Of a DNA stretch of 64,000 bases, positions 61,085-64,000 are shown piece by piece. The notes under the pieces are model-generated. The model was not told the DNA's origin. It made no database searches and saw nothing but the letters and a program-made list of their open reading frames with translations. This DNA comes from Enterobacter asburiae (GTDB lineage: Bacteria; Pseudomonadota; Gammaproteobacteria; Enterobacterales; Enterobacteriaceae). Where the stretch lies: the NCBI RefSeq assembly GCF_024599655.1, contig NZ_CP102247.1, positions 1,922,001-1,986,000 on the forward strand, read 5' to 3'. Each line of letters opens with the position of its first letter. Positions within the stretch are counted from its first letter, which is position 1. The position numbers and the translations under genes are program-made.

Positions 61085-63145
61085 ATGCCACCGAAAGCCC
61101 GACGTACTCCTTATGCGATCACCACGCATGGCGATACGCGTATAGACAACTATTACTGGCTGCGGGACGATTCGCGCTCCCGGCCAGAGGTACTCGACTA
61201 CCTGCACGAGGAAAACGACTATGGTCGCAAGGTCATGTCCAGCCAGCAGACGCTTCAGGACCAGTTGCTGAATGAAATGGTGCAGCGTATTCCTCAGCAC
61301 GATATCTCCGCGCCCTGGACCAAAAACGGCTATCGCTATCGCCACATCTACGAGCCCGGCAATGAGTATCCCATCTACCAGCGTCAGTCGGTGTTAAGCG
61401 CTGAATGGGATGAGTGGGATATTCTGCTGGATGCCAACCAGCGTGCCGCCCACAGCGAGTTTTATACCCTGGGCGGCATGTCCATTTCGCCTGACAACGC
61501 GGTAATGGCGCTGGCGGAGGATTATCTCTCCCGTCGCCAGTACGGCCTGCGGTTTCGCAATCTGGACACCGGCAACTGGTATCCGGAAATGCTGGAAAAC
61601 GTCTCCCCGGATTTTGTCTGGGCGAATGATTCCGAGACGGTTTACTACGTCAAAAAGCACGCGTCGACGCTGCTGCCTTATCAGGTGTGGCGACATACGG
61701 TGGGAACGGACTCCGCTGACGACGAGCTGGTTTATGAAGAGAAAGACGAAACGTTTTATGTCAGCCTGCATAAAACCTCCTCGCGCCACTATGTGATTAT
61801 CTTCCTTTCCAGCGCGACGACCTCGGAAGTTCTGCTGCTGGATGCCGAACTGCCCGATGCCCAGCCGCTCTGTTTCCTGCCGCGCCGCAAGGATCACGAG
61901 TACAGCCTGGATCACTTCCAGCACAGCTTTTATTTGCGCTCCAATCGCGAGGGCAAAAACTTTGGTCTCTATAAAACCAAAGTGCGCGATGAGCGCAAGT
62001 GGGAGGTGCTTATCCCCGCGCGGGATCAGGTGATGCTGGAAGGGTTCACCCTGTTTACCGACTGGCTGGTGGTGGAAGAGCGTCAGCGCGGGCTGACCAG
62101 TATCCGGCAAATCAACCGTAAGACCCGGGAAGTGGTGGGGATTGCGTTCGATGACCCGGCCTACGTGACGTGGATTGGTTTCAACCCTGAACCCGAATCG
62201 TCGCGGTTGCGCTACGGCTACTCATCCATGACCACGCCGGACACCCTGTTTGAGCTTAATATGGATACCGGGCAGCGCCAGGTGATTAAACAGACCGAGG
62301 TAAAAGGGTTTGAATCCGAAAACTACCGCAGCGAGCACCTGTGGGTCACCGCTCGTGATGGCGTAGAGGTGCCGGTCTCTCTCGTTTACCATCGGGCGCA
62401 TTTCCAGAAAGGCAAAAACCCGATCCTGGTGTACGGCTACGGCTCGTATGGCTCAAGCATGGACGCCGATTTCAGCAGCAGCCGGTTAAGCCTGCTCGAT
62501 CGCGGTTTTGTTTTCGCCATCGCCCATATTCGCGGCGGCGGTGAGCTGGGACAACACTGGTATGAAGACGGGAAATTCCTGAAAAAGAAAAACACCTTCA
62601 ATGACTACCTCGACGTCTGCGATGCGCTGATAGAGCAGGGCTACGGGGATCCGCAGCTCTGCTTTGGGATGGGGGGCAGCGCGGGCGGCATGCTGATGGG
62701 GGCGGCGATCAACCAGCGTCCCGATCGCTTTAAGGGGATTGTCGCGCAGGTTCCGTTTGTCGATGTGGTCACGACCATGCTCGATGAATCCATCCCACTT
62801 ACCACCGGGGAGTTTGAGGAGTGGGGGAATCCGCAGGATGAGATGTACTACCGATATATGAAAGAGTACAGCCCGTACGATAACGTGGAGACGAAAGCCT
62901 ACCCGCATATGCTGGTCACCACCGGCTTGCATGATTCTCAGGTGCAATACTGGGAGCCGGCAAAATGGGTGGCAAAGCTGCGGGAGTTGAAAACCGATGA
63001 CAACCTGCTGCTGCTGTGTACCGATATGGATTCCGGGCACGGGGGGAAATCGGGACGGTTTAAATCGTACGAAGGGGTTGCCCTGGAATATGCCTTCCTG
63101 ATAGGCCTGGCGCAGGACACGCTGCCAGGCCGTGCGGAGCGCTAA
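61085..63145 (+). CDS. ptrB: Oligopeptidase B
   Basis: PtrB is a cytoplasmic serine peptidase of the prolyl-oligopeptidase family that cuts peptides after Arg and Lys. The 686-residue protein has a seven-bladed beta-propeller (residues about 70-400) and an alpha/beta-hydrolase domain with the catalytic serine in GMGGSAGGMLMG; the aspartate and histidine lie in TGLHDSQVQYW and MDSGHGGKSG. It overlaps exoX tail to tail by four bases. Confidence 0.97.
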   Translation: MPPKARRTPYAITTHGDTRIDNYYWLRDDSRSRPEVLDYLHEENDYGRKVMSSQQTLQDQLLNEMVQRIPQHDISAPWTKNGYRYRHIYEPGNEYPIYQRQSVLSAEWDEWDILLDANQRAAHSEFYTLGGMSISPDNAVMALAEDYLSRRQYGLRFRNLDTGNWYPEMLENVSPDFVWANDSETVYYVKKHASTLLPYQVWRHTVGTDSADDELVYEEKDETFYVSLHKTSSRHYVIIFLSSATTSEVLLLDAELPDAQPLCFLPRRKDHEYSLDHFQHSFYLRSNREGKNFGLYKTKVRDERKWEVLIPARDQVMLEGFTLFTDWLVVEERQRGLTSIRQINRKTREVVGIAFDDPAYVTWIGFNPEPESSRLRYGYSSMTTPDTLFELNMDTGQRQVIKQTEVKGFESENYRSEHLWVTARDGVEVPVSLVYHRAHFQKGKNPILVYGYGSYGSSMDADFSSSRLSLLDRGFVFAIAHIRGGGELGQHWYEDGKFLKKKNTFNDYLDVCDALIEQGYGDPQLCFGMGGSAGGMLMGAAINQRPDRFKGIVAQVPFVDVVTTMLDESIPLTTGEFEEWGNPQDEMYYRYMKEYSPYDNVETKAYPHMLVTTGLHDSQVQYWEPAKWVAKLRELKTDDNLLLLCTDMDSGHGGKSGRFKSYEGVALEYAFLIGLAQDTLPGRAER

Positions 63146-63804
63146 GCGTCGCCCAGATAATGTTTCAGCGTTAAGCGCAGTTCCGGGCTCATTCTGTCGA
63201 GGTTGTTATACAGCCAGCGCAAATAGCCCGGGTCTTTATCCGCCACTTCGGACACCGGCTTTCCGCGATATTTCCCAAAGGTAAACGTGGTCAGTAGCGC
63301 GGGGCGTCCGGTGATGGTTGCCATGTCATCCGGCGTCCAGCCAGAGATATTCATAATATCAATCAGCAGCGCGGCGGTGATATAGCAGTCATACAGGGCG
63401 CGGTGATGGTGAAGCCCCTCAGGGGTACGGACGCTGAGCTTACGGGACTTGTACAGCGCCATGTTGCTGTATTTAATCCCCGGCCAGAGACGACGCGCCA
63501 GCTTCATGGTACAAATCCATTCACCCGGCATCTCAGGTAACACCCGGCGGTCAAAGCTGGCGTTATGCGCGACGTACCATGGGCTACCGTAGTAGTGCGG
63601 AATAATCTCTTCGATCCACGGCTTGTCTGCCACCATCGATTCGGTAATGCGATGGATAGCCATCGCCTGAGGGCTGATGGGGCGATCGGGACGCACCAGA
63701 TGGCTCATTGGGTTGACGATTTTACCGTCAACCACGTCGACAGAGGCCACTTCCACAATTCCGCCCTGAAGATCGCAAGTTTCGGTATCGATGACGCGCA
63801 GCAT
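63142..63804 (-). CDS. exoX: Exodeoxyribonuclease X
   Basis: ExoX is a DnaQ-type 3'-5' DNA exonuclease of mismatch repair and recombination. The 220-residue protein has the DEDDh motif I at Asp6 and Glu8 (VIDTETCDLQGG), further motifs in YVAHNASFDRRVLP, and the histidine and aspartate in HHHRALYDCYITA. Length equals E. coli ExoX. Confidence 0.96.
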   Translation of the reverse strand: MLRVIDTETCDLQGGIVEVASVDVVDGKIVNPMSHLVRPDRPISPQAMAIHRITESMVADKPWIEEIIPHYYGSPWYVAHNASFDRRVLPEMPGEWICTMKLARRLWPGIKYSNMALYKSRKLSVRTPEGLHHHRALYDCYITAALLIDIMNISGWTPDDMATITGRPALLTTFTFGKYRGKPVSEVADKDPGYLRWLYNNLDRMSPELRLTLKHYLGDA

Positions 63805-63828
63805 TGAAAACTCCTGAGCTTAAAACGC

Positions 63829-64000
63829 CTAGCCTAAAGGAATGATATCGCCTTGCCAACCCCGTCTGCTGAGCGTACCGGTCACCAGAAGCTCGCCTTT
63901 ATCCGCGCGCACGATCAGCTGGCCTTTTTCATCCCACAGCGCGCTGCCGCCGCAGGCGTTTGCCATCAGTACCGCAATGGCATATTTATGCGCGAAGCGC
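63829..64000 (-). CDS. yobB: C-terminal part of a carbon-nitrogen hydrolase (YobB-like), cut by window edge
   Basis: Fifty-six codons before a TAG stop are visible; the N-terminus lies beyond the window. The translated end reads ...IAVLMANACGGSALWDEKGQ, then IVRADKGELLVTGTL, and finishes RGWQGDIIPLG. This resembles the C-terminal strand region of nitrilase-superfamily amidohydrolases, and yobB follows exoX in E. coli. The catalytic Glu, Lys and Cys cannot be seen in this fragment. Confidence 0.7.
   Translation of the reverse strand, partial: RFAHKYAIAVLMANACGGSALWDEKGQLIVRADKGELLVTGTLSRRGWQGDIIPLG

Overview
The window is a chromosomal segment of an Enterobacteriaceae, most like Enterobacter, Leclercia or Lelliottia. 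Almost every gene has a close E. coli K-12 counterpart in nearly the same order (the ftnB-araFGH-otsBA-uspC-flhDC-mot-che-flhBAE-argS-cutC-cmoBA-aspS-ruvCAB-znu-lpxM-pykA-zwf-edd-eda-purT-ptrB-exoX stretch). It differs by loci present here and absent there, by genes missing here, and by REP-type repeats with their own sequence variants. Gene identities rest on recognised protein sequence, motif residues and synteny; no database search was possible.

Layout. 1-4.9 kb: ftnB (minus) and the AraC-controlled L-arabinose ABC importer araFGH. 5.1-7.7 kb: trehalose synthesis genes otsBA and the stress gene uspC. 7.8-14.0 kb: the flagellar master operon flhDC with a long regulatory leader (CRP site, promoter and RcsB-type box are visible), then motAB-cheAW. 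14.0-21.0 kb: accessory block inserted between cheW and tar. It holds a dicarboxylate/amino acid:cation symporter (minus) and a five-gene archaic (Csu-type) chaperone-usher pilus operon. 21.0-31.1 kb: the flagellar programme resumes from a consensus sigma-28 promoter with tar-tap-cheRBYZ, then flhBAE. 31.2-34.1 kb: second accessory block, a rhamnogalacturonide transporter/hydrolase pair (rhiTN-like) behind a KdgR-like operator. 34.2-64.0 kb: core housekeeping genes: argS, yecM, cutC, the tRNA wobble-uridine pair cmoAB, yecNED, aspS-nudB-yebC-ruvC, ruvAB, the divergent zinc importer znuCB/znuA with a Zur box between, mepM, lpxM, pykA, hexR, zwf, edd-eda (Entner-Doudoroff), purT (PurR box), yebE, ptrB, exoX and the end of a yobB-like nitrilase cut by the window edge.

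How it works together. Nutrient sensing (CRP, AraC, KdgR, HexR, GntR, Zur, PurR) and stress control (Rcs, LexA, SoxS, sigma-S) can be read from operator sequences. The most unusual arrangement is a pilus operon, which should favour surface attachment, placed inside the motility/chemotaxis cluster, together with a CRP-linked acidic-substrate transporter next to the aspartate receptor gene. I found no CRISPR array, prophage, insertion sequence, rRNA or tRNA gene. Nothing here amounts to a wholly new biological system; the best leads are the two accessory blocks and their junctions.
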